From assembly GCA_017562135.1 (NCBI GenBank), contig QEYB01001296.1:706833-770832 (forward strand): a stretch of DNA of 64,000 nt. Direction: 5' to 3'. Below, piece by piece: positions 48,401 through 61,657 of the stretch. Source of the DNA: Dipylidium caninum (lineage: Eukaryota; Platyhelminthes; Cestoda; Cyclophyllidea; Dipylidiidae). Position numbers and translations under genes: made by a program. The notes under the pieces are model-generated. The model was given only the letters and a program-made list of their open reading frames with translations, searched no databases and was not told the origin of the DNA. Position 1 is the stretch's first letter. Each line of letters starts with the position of its first letter.

Positions 48401-51400
48401 AACTTCTCCCACCCTCTTCTGCCATACTCGACGTGTGACTCGGTGCGAAGTGATGGGAGACTTTGAATGCTATCAGGGCGGGAACTGAGTCGAACCAGTG
48501 AAAGCAGTACTGTGGACGGACATGATGAGAAGTCCAATGTTCTACTGAGAATTTACTTCCGATTCACTTCAAAAGAGGCTTAAATAAGAAATAGCAAGGA
48601 ATGCATTGTCATCGGGTGAGGTATTCGGCTGTAAACGCCCTCGGTATAGAGCGGAACCCCTAAAACTAAATCATTCTGTGCTAACTTTCTGATATCAGGA
48701 AAGCTAGATTTCTCCCCGCCTCTTCGCACGCTGTATCAGAAGTATGAATTACTACCGGACAGGAAAAAATTAGCAAGTACAGTGGGAATATTCGCAGCCC
48801 GCTTAAGGGGACAGTCCCACGCTCAACTGTACGTGGAGGACGAGGATACCTGAAAGTAAAGGTGATGGTGCCACAATGCTTTTTTATTCTTCCTGTAACA
48901 GTCTACTCCTTATCCATATTACCACGGGAATGCACCCCGACGTGTGTGATGGGGAATATCAGATGTGCTGAGTTGAGAAAAAACGTAGGCGGCGTCTAGT
49001 CCCGAGCTTCGTGGTCATGCGTCGAATCCGCGTTTTCACTCTCGCTCTTTTCTCACTCATGAAATTCAATTATTTTTATTCCCACTTTTAAACTGGTGGG
49101 TGAGAAAAACTGCGATGACACTAGGTAAATTAAATGCCCATCCGCCTTTAGAGGGAAATCGAAAGCGGGAGATTGGAAAAGATTTCATACTGGTAATTTT
49201 AATCAGGACCACGCCATTTTGAAGCAGAATGGAAAAGACAATCTAGAGTGCCTATCCTTACCTTTATAGGGGTCCGCTGCCCATGGTAAATAGTTCTGCT
49301 CTGAAATTCATAGGAGTGCTGCGCGTCTTATTTGGCATTTACAAATACAAAGAAGGGGCTAAACCAGTGAATGGAAGAGGAACTTTTCTGTGCACAGCAT
49401 TTAAAATTACCCAATATATTCATTACTTAGAGCTGTTGGGTGCAGATTAAAGGCCTTTGTTGTGAGGTACACTTCATCAATGCTCGAACAAGTGTTACTT
49501 TAGCGGACGTGAATGGCATCATCTTAAGCCTCATGGAGGAACTTACGCTGAACGCGAAGCCTGAAGGTACGAGAGAGTTTGCCAACGGCCAAAGCGCCCG
49601 GCAGATCGTCTAGTTTGGCGTTCACGTGGACGGAGCACCGGTACTCACCGGCATGAGCCAGGGTTATTTTGCGGATGCGCAGGATTGGGCCGGTGAAGCG
49701 GGCGACCACCTCCGTGGGCGTCAGACCAGCGCCCTCCTTTTTGGCCGTCATACGAGGGAGTCTTTCGCGGTCCCCGGGATAGAAGGATGAATAGGCGTCA
49801 TGGGCGTCAAGATTCGGACTAGCATCCACCGTGTTGAGCGGATGGAACATCCACGTGTACGTCAGTCGGTCCACCAGGCTCTCGGCAGCGATGCTCTCGC
49901 AGTCCAAGTTCACATCTTCGGCCCACGCCTTTACCTGGGACAGATCCGCCTCTGAGTAGGTGTGGAGAAAGCAGGGGCCTAAAGCGACATTTGGTAAGTA
50001 TCAGTAACACCCACATACCCAGTCTCCATTTAAAAGACGCAATTACTAATATGAGGGACGTAGAAAAAATATTTGATGAGCTGGCATTCCGGTGTAAAGA
50101 TCCTTCATATTCTCTTTTTTGCATAAAAATGAAATGAGACAAGTAAGAAGCGTGTTCAGAGGGAAGCCAGGCTTGATTCAACCCGTTAGGCAAAATCACC
50201 AACGCCTTTTCAGTCCTGGTCGTGCAAAAGCAGTCATCACTACTTGGGCAGGGAGTAACGGGGAAAGCCGCCTAGAGCGGTGACAACGGCGACCGAAAGG
50301 AGCAGCGCGCATACCGGAGTCGCTAATAAGGCCATTTGAGAGAAGGGCGCAGCTTTGTTCGAGCAGCGGGGAAAATTTGTCTACAAATGAGAAGATTGTG
50401 TTTAGCTAATTCCTTTTAACAATGTCATAGGCTTAAACACTGGAAAATATTGCCAGCCTCCCGGTTAGTAAGCCAGCCACCACAATCTCAGCGGATAAGG
50501 CAAGAAAGCTGCACTCAAAGGGGGATAACTCCTCAGCGATAGCACACTAGGGAAAAGAGAAAGTGGTTGTGTAGGGAGGAGCTCGCAACGATCATCCAAA
50601 AAATGTACCGATGACTTTGATGTTGAACTCGGCCGCATTGTGGCCAAACCCGTTCACGGCACTGCAGATATACTTTCCGGAGACAGCAAGACTATCCGCC
50701 TTGAGGGAGTACATCTGGTCCTCTGAGAGAATCCATGATGTTTGGGCCGCCGGAGTCCACTTGTAGAAGGGTGCCGTGTAGGGGCACGTGAGATTTATCG
50801 TACTACCGAGGTTCACCAGGTAGCCCCGGCGGTAATCGACCCTGTAGTGCAGTGCTGCGGCATTGGCTGAAAGCATCCAAACAGAAGAGGCCTCGGAATG
50901 AAATTTCCAAAACATGCGCCAAGCAGTAGGAACACCTGGTCCTAAAATTCACCCATCCAAACGCGAATGTGATGCTGTCAAGAAAAATACTTCAGCGCGA
51001 TATGAAGATGTGCAACAAAACTAATTAAGGTATTTTCCCTAAAACCCGAGGTCGTTATGCGTACAGCCTTCCCCCCAAGGCGCTCTTATACGAGCCTGCG
51101 CACACACTGAGACGGAACTGGAGGCCGAAAACCTCGAGCACCAGGCAATAGTGCGGGGACCGTCAGGCGGGTATGTTTAAGGCCAGGTCCTGCTTTCTAA
51201 ATCGACACGGCCAATGTTCCACCTGGAATAGTGTGAGATGTCGCCCATTCGGGATTTGTACAACGAGAAAAATGAGTTTTGTCGAGACAGGATTATTGAG
51301 TTGTTAAGGCACGCAAGCCATGATGACGGTTCGCCTTATGAGCACACGAAGACAGCCTCTGCCTATTTGTTTGTAACACGCACTATACTTAATATTTCAT

Positions 51401-54400
51401 CAACGCGCACGTACTCACTCCTCATGGCATTGCGATGTGCACACGGTAGGAGGGTTTGTTTATGCCGTCCTCGCTCACGCGCTTTTTGCCGTTAGTAGTA
51501 GCACAAGAGAGGGCAGGGAGAAATGGGGAGATAAATAACTCGACAAAAATGTTATCAGGAAAAAACAGTTGTCTGGTGAGCGTAGGTGTGTGTTCCTGAG
51601 GCCCTTTTGGCACCTTTTTCTCTTACCCTTGCTGCTTCTGCTGCCGCTAGTCTCTTCTCACCTTCTCCATTCTCTTTCTCAGTCTTTCCCAGCGCCAAAT
51701 TGCCTGCAACCGAAGGTACCACGGAGGTCTGTGTCTGTGCTACACTGAACGCCACCGGATGAACTGGTCTAGACTTTGCGCACTTTCCATTGGGAGTTTA
51801 AAGGGGCAGACATTTTTTGTGTAATCCATTTCTCACGAAACATTTGCAGAGTAATCAGCACTTGCTTGTGGTCAATGAAACCATTCGCTACTGCTACATG
51901 ATTCAGGTTCAACCGATTCATCTGCCGTGATTAGCCTCAAAACGCTTAATTGCTGGGATATAACAACAGACGAGGTGGTCTCACATAAGATCACTACAAT
52001 TCGGGCTGTAAATTCCGAGCCCTCATCCTCTCAAAGGTGGGCTGGGTCACTTTGTCGCCCATTCAGATGGAATAATTTAGACCTTTAGACAATGTATCTC
52101 CTCTCCACCCGCCCCGGGCTTCATGTTGGCGGTAATGTCTCTGACATACTAGAAGAGTAGTCAACACGTGTGATCCAAACCTAGTCCAGAATGGACTACA
52201 GTATAAGCAGGGAGTGAAGAGGGCAAGAAGGAGCCTCCAAATGAGAAGCGACAGCGTCTACAGGGCTGAGACTCACGAGCAGGTGGCCGTTAGTCTGCCT
52301 GAGCGGGAAGTGGGCATTGTTGTGCTGCTGCCCTGCGAGGGCGACTCCGGCCGGCCGTCGGCTTCGCCAAGGTGACTCACGACATTAAGCGGCAAACCAT
52401 TTTCCGGACAGGCGATTCACGTGTGGGACTGGATGGGAAACGGCTACTTCCAGTCCCACCCATCCACCCATCCACCCGTCCGCCCCTACGCCCACCTCCT
52501 CGTCGTAAATACTCCAATAATAACCATATCGCGTCCAGGCTTCATAATTTTTCATGACTTAATGAAGGTCAAGTTGTTCTAAAAATCGCATTCTCTTAAG
52601 CATTTCTTAAATTCCACCAAGTGCATTGATGGACTTGTGCTACGCTGTTTTAGTACTGTTGCAGTTTTGACGATGGGGAGAGTACTATATGGTGAGACGG
52701 AGCGCGGGCCGGGCTGAGCTGGGGCGGGGTGGGGCTGGTCGAGACAGGACGAGACGGGAAGGGACGGAATCAGACAGGACCGGACGAGGAGGGCCAGACA
52801 CCACAGCTCACGGGCAGCGCACAGCACCGAACGCAGGTGCGTAGCGCCCCCTATAAACTAACTGATGGACAGGGGCTGCCAATCAAGGCGTCCTGTTGAT
52901 GGAAGTCCTTCTCGGCCTTTTTCACTCCATGCTGCTGTTACATCGTCTCGGCTCCTGGCAAATGTTTATATATACGTGCATGCAGACTGAACTATAAAAA
53001 TGTGATTGGCATTCTTAAAAAAGACGAAATTTCTTACCCCTGTTCTGCCACAAGGAACAGCAACTTGTTTGACGGGTAAGGTTAAAGAGGATTCAATGCC
53101 TTACGAAGAAGTTTTAATGCAAAACCTTCTTCTTCCAAATTTTCACCCTGTCTCTTGTTCACCAAAACCCGTAAGTCAGGTAGAATGCTATCGCAAAGGC
53201 CAATGAACGGAAGAAAAGGACTGCAATTGTGTTACCGACGCAGTGGTCATCCACCCATTTTTTGAGGACGCAGTGAAGTGGGTGGAACGTGTTGTGTCTG
53301 TGCTCCGAATGTTTCCCTACCATGTCGGATTGTCCTTCGACAATCTCACTTGAGCGACAAATTCAAAATTTTCATATGCTTAAATCCGCTAGATGACGGC
53401 TCTTAGAATTTGCTTTCACAAATGAAACATTTAATTTGGCTGAATTGTCAGTTGGTATCAAGCCGGGCTAAGCCGAGCCGTCAAAAGAAGCCAAACTAAG
53501 CCTCTACTTTCCACATTTAACTTACAGAACGTAACCCTAGAGTGGAAGAGGAAAACAGAAAAATAAGTTTGCGCATTAATTTGTCTCAACAGCGTAATTT
53601 CACTTTCAAATGGTTAAAAGTGAAAATCAGATCTACTGTAATGCTTTAGTTAAAGTGGGATGCATTTTTCGCTCGCCAACTGCACCCGTCGGCTGTGGAG
53701 ACCCAGGATTTTTCGCCTTGGGATAATCAAGGTGAAGGAAGGCCACATTCAGTTCCACGCCGGTATGAAAGGTGAAATCATGGGAAACGGAAGAGGGGGC
53801 GAGAGGGCGAACAAAAGCATTTCACTCCCAATAGAGACGTCTATTCTGGTTCCCCTTCTTCTTCTTCTTCTTCTTCTTCTTCTTCTTCTTCAAAACAGTC
53901 ATTGGCAGACGATGATATATTCCCATCTGGAGATTAACGTTCTTTGGAAAACTAACACTAGGTAGAAATAAGTAAAAACACCTTCGATTGTGACAACTGC
54001 CATTTGAAGAAGATGACGTGACAAAAAGCGTTGACGAAGTGTTCGCAAAACGCTGACGAAGACTGGTTCTCATTTGATTCATTGCAGCAGTTCGCGCTCA
54101 GTAAAACTGTCTCTGCTGATGACGTCTCCCGACAGGAATAAGATTTTGCAAGAGAGCTTTGTTTCTAGATGACGGTCCTTCCTCCTCACTCAGAGGCATG
54201 CAAGCGGGTCGGCCGAGCACCTTGCGCGCCCACCCGGCAGGCGCCGCGGGGTGGGCGGAGGGCCCCGAGGCAGGCGCCTGCGGAGCAGACGACCATTAGG
54301 GGGAGCGCGGTGGGCAGCGGTGGTGAGAGGTGGCCCGCCTGGGAGGCGCCGGAGTGCGACAGACACGTGACTTCAAAGATCACGGAATTTGAGGGAACCT

Positions 54401-56631
54401 GAGAATTCACTTAGCTTTTCGCCCACTTTAAGTCTATTCTGTCGCAAAAACGGGCAAGGGAAAAGTCGAGAGCAAAATCAAATCCCCGAAAAAAAAAAAT
54501 AATGTCGCGATGGGGTGGACAAGACCGTCTATTTCAAAGTTCTCAGATCTTGAATTGAAAATATCGGCGAGTTTTTTTCGAATTCCACATTTAATTGCAT
54601 CTCAGCTGTCTCATATCCCAATAAAGTTGGACAACCAATCGACGTTATACGACTGCCATCCACCCAAATGCAACATTTCACATGAAGTACTTACTATCTT
54701 AATTTTATGTGGTTCTCCATACCGTATGTGGTAGACAGTTCAAAATTAATGTCTGGCAAAAGATTTAGAGGGCCAAAAGAACTCTCTCCCGCCACCCGCC
54801 ACCCGCGCTCTCCCCCCGTGGGGAAGTGACTTGACTTTCAACAGTCAGTGGTGGCAGTGATACCGGTTGGCCTGGTAGCTACGCCCTAGATCAGCATCGG
54901 GGGCGTGCGGGCGGACTCCATGAATTTTAAACCGATAAATATGCCCTCACCTCACTCCCCTGCACCTCGTATGACAACAATGGCACCGATTTGGGCGAAC
55001 TCAAAAACAGTAGTGCTACCATTTTCACGCCCATTGTTAAACACTTGCGCTTAATAGTACTTCCTACTGGTCTGTGTGAGGCTTTGCCATTCGTTTAATT
55101 TACGCCCCATCGAAATATCACGAATTACTTTTAGAAAAATAGTGATTGGAAAAATCAGACCTTTTGATTGCGATCGAGACCATCACTTTCAATGTGCCTT
55201 CAACCAGGCACAACACCGGAGGTTGCTGCTGACCCTCCCATAATCCGTGCACTGAACTCAAGTTTAAGCATTTTGTCCGGACTAGAGGAAGGTGATCGAC
55301 AGCTCCCGATGCTGTGCCTGATTGAAAGCTGCCTTCACACGAGCGTCTTCTTCCGCCAACGAGTGTCCTGACGCCTGGGATGGAAGCGAGGTGTCCCTCC
55401 ACAGGCTTCGATGACCGGATTATGCTGAGACGCGATCTAGAAATCACTACACATGACTGCCTGTTTTGGTTTTTAGGGAGCTACAAAGAGGGCGCGTAGA
55501 GCAGACTGTTCGGGATCGCGTTGCAGGTGGCTAAGTGAGTATTTATAGTGTAGAAGGTGATTTCAGTCCAACCCGTGCAAATGCTTGCAGTTCGCCTCAG
55601 GCCTTCAACGGAGGGCGCTGACAGCGCTTTGCCAAGGATACGATCATGGTCGGTCCCATTGACTTTTCAATTTCTTGCCACCCTAACCTGTTTGGGGCAT
55701 GTTGTGCGCTCTTCCGCGAGCAAGTAAAATTTTAATAACATTGTCAACAGTTACATCTCCTTATTAACAAAGGCTCAAAGTTGGACACAGAATTTGGCGA
55801 AGGGGAGCAAAGAGAGAAGTAGTCAGAAGATTTTCCTTCTACCACACGATCCCTTGACTGTAGGAAAAGTCAATGGCATTTGGAGATAAAACCTGAAACT
55901 TTGTTCTATTGAAAGTGTCTACGTCAGTTTCGGAAAAGTCTGTATGCAAATTCCTTCACCATTTGGCTTAAAAAACTCGTTATGCAGTTTAAAGAGGAGA
56001 AGGAGAGAAGGGAGGAAGGTGATGTAATCCTCCCAACCGTCTGCCACGGGCGGTGGTTGCACTTCATGGTAATTTCGTGGTCCTATTAGCTTGTCACGGC
56101 TAACGAATAATCGGAACCCAATTTGACAAGGAGATAATGACCGAATGAAACTAGGCGTATTATGCAAAGCCAATGGAAGGGGGACTGTCAGTCCCGAAGC
56201 CCAGCGGGAAGATTTCACGTCAAATTAGTCTCAGAAGGGTCGATCTGCGAGTAAAGAGTCGATGAGAAAGCGAGTAATTATCAGATATCTGCGACTGGAG
56301 TCGGAACACAACCAGTTCTGCACCGTCAGTGATCGGGGCATGGTGAGGATGCCATTTGGCACGCACATTACAGCTGATTTACCCAAAACTGACAGCCTGA
56401 CAGGCTCGGTTTTCGAAGTCACCTCCACTTCCACCCCCAGCCATAACAACCTCCTTCCACTTCCTCCTTCCACTAAAATTCTCTTCCTCTCCGTACCCCT
56501 CCGTTGCTTACCTGCCCGCCTGTCTGCCTTCCGGCCCCTTCGCCTCGGGAAAAGTCAACCGCGTCTGACAGCTCTGACGGGCGTGACACGCCGCGCGTGC
56601 ACACGCGTGCGCGTGTTCACTTGCCCTCTGC

Positions 56632-56669
<38 letters not shown>

Positions 56670-56698
56670 CAGACGAACGCATGCACCAGCCTGGTTGC

Positions 56699-56731
<33 letters not shown>

Positions 56732-57661
56732 GGCTGTCTTCCTCGCTTTCGCTTTCTCGTTCGCGCTCCCTCGCCTCCGATATTACCGGAGGCAGTTAGA
56801 TTTTTCTTCGGAGCGAGAAAAAAATACATTAACTCATTTGGGTTTAACTTTTTCACGTAACAGTATTGATAGCTGTTACCACGCTATTCTTTTTCAACTT
56901 CGCCATCTCCCAAATTATTGGTCGCCCTAATTTAATTCCAATGAAATTAACACCCTTTTGGTAAACACTTATTTCCTCCAAAAAACCGGAAGTGACACTT
57001 TTAAATATATCCTGTCAAGAGATTGCAAACGCGAGAAGTCGCTCTCTTGGGAATGGTGCCTGTTTGAGCAAAAAGTGCTTTCCCACCATCATTCCTCCCA
57101 CAGCCAATGGACTTGGGTTTTCTACCCATTTCTGTGCACTCAAGAGTGACCGCTCTCTCACATTTTCGCCTTATTTACCAACGAGTATTCTGTCGGATGA
57201 AAAGACCCTTAAGCGCTCTACCTTCGACGAAAGTCCACACCAAAAAATGTGAATAACGGAGGCCTGCGTTCTGATAAGTCTGTCGCCTACCTGGGTGCAA
57301 TAAATGTGACCGCTTAGGTGAAGAAAATTTCTGACAATTTCACTGCCAAACGTTTGGTCACCACTTCACGAGTATTTTTGGTCGAGCCATACGCATCTAA
57401 TGTGAAAATTCTCGACTCAAAGTGCACCCATGAGGAGACGAAAGGTTCATTTGAGTGCATACCCTTGCACCACGAGTGGCCGAAACTAGGAAAAAATAAG
57501 GGGACCAAGTGGCCGAATGTACCGACGATGTGTCGGCAATGGGAACAGGGCGATGGAGCGGGTCAAATTTGATATCCCCTCGTCAAAGAAAGTAGCAGCA
57601 TACCTTTACCAGACTGGAGACTGAGTGCGATGACGGATAGGTAAATCTGAGCGGCAGCCAT
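45475..57661 (-). CDS. FGFRL1: FGFR-like 1 / nou-darake-type receptor, kinase-less, 659 aa
   Basis: Transmembrane FGF-binding protein without a kinase; in planarians the nou-darake relative restricts brain territory by limiting FGF signalling. Exons on the minus strand: 57661-57604, 50866-50609, 49978-49547, 47620-47499, 47410-47125, 46298-45475; total 1980 nt, phase-consistent. Exon 1 encodes a signal peptide, MAAAQIYLSVIALSLQSGK. Ig1 (exon 2) has the Cys-Trp core and ends SGKYICSAVNGFGHNAAEF, close to the YVCKATNGFG of FGFRL1. Ig2 (exon 3) runs from DVNLDCES to HAGEYRCSVHVN and holds an unusually long insert. Ig3 is split: GPHNVTATVEMGRDATFPCE in exon 4; the core Trp opens exon 5, which has SGGTYIVLPT (FGFRL1: GGQKFVVLPT) and SPRDAGLYICSV. 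Exon 6 adds the TM segment (IYIAVPICVFLICICAVASL) and a tail of about 225 residues rich in Pro/Ser/Gln with no catalytic motif. The alternative exon-1 donor at 57610 is in the same phase. The exon 5 donor (AAAAG|GTTTTT) is weak. FGFRL1 is preferred over true FGFRs because the CDS ends after the tail. Confidence 0.85.
52454..52497. repeat. CCCA/CCATCCA short tandem repeat
   Basis: Imperfect copies of a CCCATCCA-type unit within intron 1 of FGFRL1. A G-rich stretch with degenerate GGGAC/GGAC units follows at about 52690-52800. Confidence 0.75.
53855..53890. repeat. (CTT)12 microsatellite
   Basis: Twelve perfect CTT units within intron 1 of FGFRL1. Poly-Lys and poly-Leu ORFs over it are artefacts of the repeat. 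Confidence 0.95.
56634..56666. repeat. (CA)n microsatellite, 33 nt
   Basis: Perfect CA dinucleotide run within intron 1 of FGFRL1, 35 nt upstream of the CTG run. Confidence 0.95.
56701..56730. repeat. (CTG)10 microsatellite
   Basis: Ten CTG units (CAG on the FGFRL1 sense strand) within intron 1. The poly-Ala, poly-Cys and poly-Gln ORFs across it are shadows of the repeat. Confidence 0.95.
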
Positions 57662-60470
57662 GATAAAGGTTGAGGGGCGGAGTTCCCCGGGTGATCGGCC
57701 GGACAGCCTTCTCAAGGATGGGCTCATCTCGAGAGCAGAAGTTGAGATGAATTGACCCTAAAAGAGAATTACATCAACGTTAATAACGTAAATGCCCTAT
57801 TACTTCCCGCATATGTAAATCATAGAGAGGTGTGTATGCTACTTATCCCTGTCACTTAAGACAAGCAATTACTCAGGATCTGGCCAATCACCGGTTTAAC
57901 TTGTGAATATCGCCACTGAGTGATACTTGATCAAAACAATTTTTGACACAAATTAGGGAAATTTAGGGTAGGAAAAGGGTACCACATGAGTTGCTCGAAG
58001 GAATGCTCATAAAATTTCGCTAATATCATTTGGTTGCGGGGCAGTAGGGGGATGCACAAGTTTGCCGAGACGTCAGCCTCATCTGTGTTGTATTAGGGCA
58101 AAGGGTTGATTGACCACAATGGATCGACGCCGATAGCGACTGAGAACTACGTACCTGGTTGGAAATTACTCAAATATTATATTAAACAAGGTAGTATTAT
58201 AGTCGTAACCCCTGAGCCATGGCTTTTTTCCACCCCGTGCTTCAGTAGAGTCATGACAACCACCGATCCGGGGAGAGTGTTCTCACCATTTGCACAAACA
58301 CACACACACACACACATGGAAACGAGAGGGCACACTTAATGACTGCCAGTGGCACGTCATCTGCTCTCGCGCGTCATGCGCACAGCCGCCTCTTCCGCAC
58401 TTTTCCCCAACAGCCCGCCTTCACGGCCGAGGCGAGGGGAGACAATTATGGCGGGAACTCGGGAGGGCTCACTGCTAAGTTGGGTTCGTCACTACCAACA
58501 GGCGTTTTTGATGGCAGAGAGCAATTAGTGACGGAGGACGGCTACCGGTTTTGCACACTGGCAACAACCGCAAAACGCCCACTTAGCGGAGCTGAAGCAT
58601 CGTGGTTTAATCACAAAAAAAACTATTTACGCATCCAGCATGCCCCTTCCTCCTTCCAACTGAGTATGCTAAGAGGGTAACTAGGCGAACGTGTAAAGGT
58701 CGCACAAGCTCTTGTTTCTCAAGTAAACCAAACATTAATAATTGCCATGTCTACTCCTAACAGAAATAGAGATCACTCGACAACTCACTGAATCTAATTT
58801 AAGTGCTAAAAAATAAATGACTTCTGAAACGGTACCGAGAAAGTATGAATGTCAGCACGAGTATGCATCTTTGAATGATGGGAATGTAATGAGGTGTGGG
58901 AGCTGCGGCGGAGTAAAGTGGAGAATAACATTTTGGGCGACCAACTTTCCCCCACCTCATATGCTAAAACATGTTGGAAAATATGCCCTGTTTATTTCCA
59001 CAAAGATGAGGAACAACAATTATTAAACAATGGGGTTGAAATTTTGCACCACATTTCTCAACCGATCAGTCCGAAGCGGGTAGAGTCAACTGGGTTCCTG
59101 GGAAGCCGGCAAATATAGTTTTCGTTCACTAGATGATGAAATCGACGAGACCAAGGGTTCAAATAGGGGAAATTAAGAAAAAAAGACTTGGAAAACAATT
59201 AACCGACAAGAGAAAGTGGCGAAACATGGTCTCGCTCATATGCGATCTGTTTGAATGACTGTCTCAAGCTGGGCGTAGTAGATCAGTTCGTTTTTAACTA
59301 TTCTTCTTTATTACTTAAGAAGGAGAGAATCGCACCACATATTGCTTTTCCCTCCTTTTTCATTGCTTAACGTGTGATCATTTAAAGCAGCTCTTAAGGG
59401 GGTGTTGTTACAATGGCTTCCACTTCCACTCAGTCTCTCCTTCCCAGAAAGGGACTTCGCTTCATGTTGCAATCACGTTCTTTGGGAAGAGGCCATCCTC
59501 CATTTTCTACGGCAGATCAACAAAATGTTGCTCTATTTTGTATTAGTTTAAAATCTATGCATGTAAAAAGTGCATTGAAAGGGCAACATTAGTGGGTGCT
59601 GCATGATGATGCTAACAAAACGGATTGGAAAAATATGACAAAAAATCACAACAGGATGCAGACAAGTTCACCGTAGAACGGCGAACATATAAGCGAACGA
59701 GATTGGTTGTGTTTCGCACAAATGAAATAGAGAAAGATGAAAAGAAGAATAAAATGAGGCCCTTCAAAATAATGTGTAGCCGAGAGCCGAAAAGTGCGGG
59801 GTGACTGCAAGCGATAAGCTTGAGAGAAATTACCCTCATACGGTAAAAGATAGGATTCTTGTTTTTGAGACCACATGCTAGGAGGTTAGAGGACCCAAGA
59901 AATAAGTAGATTGTTCGTCGTAATCATGCTTCCTTACTACATTCTTTGATTCTATAGCACAGCTAATTAGGAGACTTAAGCATGGAGCAAGAGAAAATGT
60001 GGCCCTACGCAAATACTTGTGAATGCGCCCAAGGCAATGGTGCGTAGCTTGATAGGCTCGGGTTTTACGGCAGCATATGTTCGGAGGGGTGGGAGTACGA
60101 GGACTCCCAGGAAAATACAAGCCCAAGCCCCGGCCTCATCCGTTAACTCATGGTATATTTGGACGAGGAAAAGCGTATATCATCTCAGTGTAACGCTGTA
60201 GTCTACCAGTGATAAACCCCACTAGGCAGCAGCAGCATCGATAGAACAGATGACTTACCGATTAAAAAGTGCCTTCTTAAGATTATTCAATCTCAACAAA
60301 CTACTTGTCGTCCTGTCCTTGCGGCATAGTATTGTATTTGTAACTCCCGCAGGAACTACTCCAATAACGGTGTCGCACTTTTTCTCTCTGCGCCTTTCTA
60401 TTACGCACAGTAGTTGTTTTTTGTCTTTTGCGAGAGTACGTTTGCATCAAGATGATTTTATATACCCTAT
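57662..60470. other. Upstream flank of FGFRL1, no recognised gene
   Basis: Expected to contain the FGFRL1 promoter, though the absence of a TATA box and any 5' UTR exon evidence prevents placing it. The plus-strand ORF at 58339-58680 (113 aa) has no motif I recognise. Confidence 0.4.
58298..58316. repeat. Short (AC)n run
   Basis: About nine AC units upstream of FGFRL1 exon 1. Confidence 0.85.
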
Positions 60471-60870
60471 GGCTGGGCGCATGCCCAAGGCCGACCAATC
60501 GGGGAGTAGGTCGAGTAGTGTGCCGATGACAGCTGAGACGTGCGTGCAGTACGACGTACGCGCGCAAGAGAAAGTGAAAGCGAGGAAAGAGCGTAAATGC
60601 ACGCACGCATAACGCAAACACGCGACGCGCAAGCACGACGGTGATAACGAGGCAGTGAGTGTCAATCATGCAGCCTTGCGCGTTATTTATTTTCTAGGCC
60701 GCACTCCGCCACACTCACACATGCGTGTTCGCGCGTGCACGCAAGCACGCTCGGACGTGCGTCCGCGCTCATTGGTCTGGCTCCGAGTGCGTGCGTGTGT
60801 GCATGGGGCAAGTACGGCCCCTGCTAGAGCAAGTTGGTGCTTTTCAGCAGGACAGCAGAGAGCGGAAATG
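60471..60870. other. CpG-dense patch
   Basis: Frequent CG dinucleotides, many in ACGCACGC- or GCGTGC-like alternating purine-pyrimidine context, unlike the A/T-richer surroundings. It may be a promoter region or a degenerate simple repeat capable of Z-DNA. No gene start is recognised on either side. Confidence 0.4.
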
Positions 60871-61657
60871 AAGAGAACTTGAAGAGAAATCACAACGTTA
60901 TCCGGATACCCCTATCATTTTTTGCTTTTACCGAATGCTCAATCGTCACGCATTGAAGAAGATGGGCCGGGATGTGCCACTATTTGGACGTTCTACCAAG
61001 GCTAGTAGCACCCAGCTGCAAAACCGCTTTTTACCTAAATTCCATGGGAAGTTTACAGTGTGTTTACGACAAGGTGATGACTCTTAAACCATACTTTTTA
61101 TACAGTTTGTATATCTTAATGAGACCCAGGTTTATTGTAGGGTTGTGTAGGCCTTAAAAAAATGAAACTAGATTTGTCATCCAATTACCTTGAGTACAGA
61201 ACACTAACGGTAGGTGACTGCCGCGTTCGGCTAACATCCAGCTCTCGACCCAAAATCAGCTGAAACGTCACCGTGACTACTTCCCGATCGCGTCATCGAT
61301 AAGGGCGAGGCGAAAACAGCGACCACGATGAGCCCACCCAACTCTCATTATTTCTGGGCGTTTCGCCTTGAGAGAACTCAACCAACTGGGTCGGTCCATG
61401 TTAGCGAAGAAAGGCTTTGCTCGCTTAACGGTAGAAGAAGGTACGGAAACATCTGACGATTATTTCAAGGTACTACAAAGACAGAAATCCCAAAGTTTAC
61501 TCCTTGTATTCAATAAGAGTTTGTCTGATTTAGCAACTTATATAATGAACTCCGTACATCAGAAAAAAATAAACAGCCATTTTTGTGCGTTCAAAAATAC
61601 ACCGAAAGATGTATTGTGACTCGCATAGCAAATCCAGCATTTTAGAACTAAAGCCCT

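Noticed and set aside
54169..54410. GC-rich Arg/Pro/Ala ORFs on both strands
   Set aside because: Mirror-image ORFs from a GC-rich patch with few stop codons; no motif and no splice context.
56262..56930. 222-codon plus-strand ORF with a poly-Ala run
   Set aside because: It is created by the CA and CTG microsatellites, which are open in several frames. It lies antisense inside the FGFRL1 first intron and shows no domain.
58339..58680. 113-codon plus-strand ORF
   Set aside because: No domain, composition like its surroundings, and no splice sites or conserved feature to support it.
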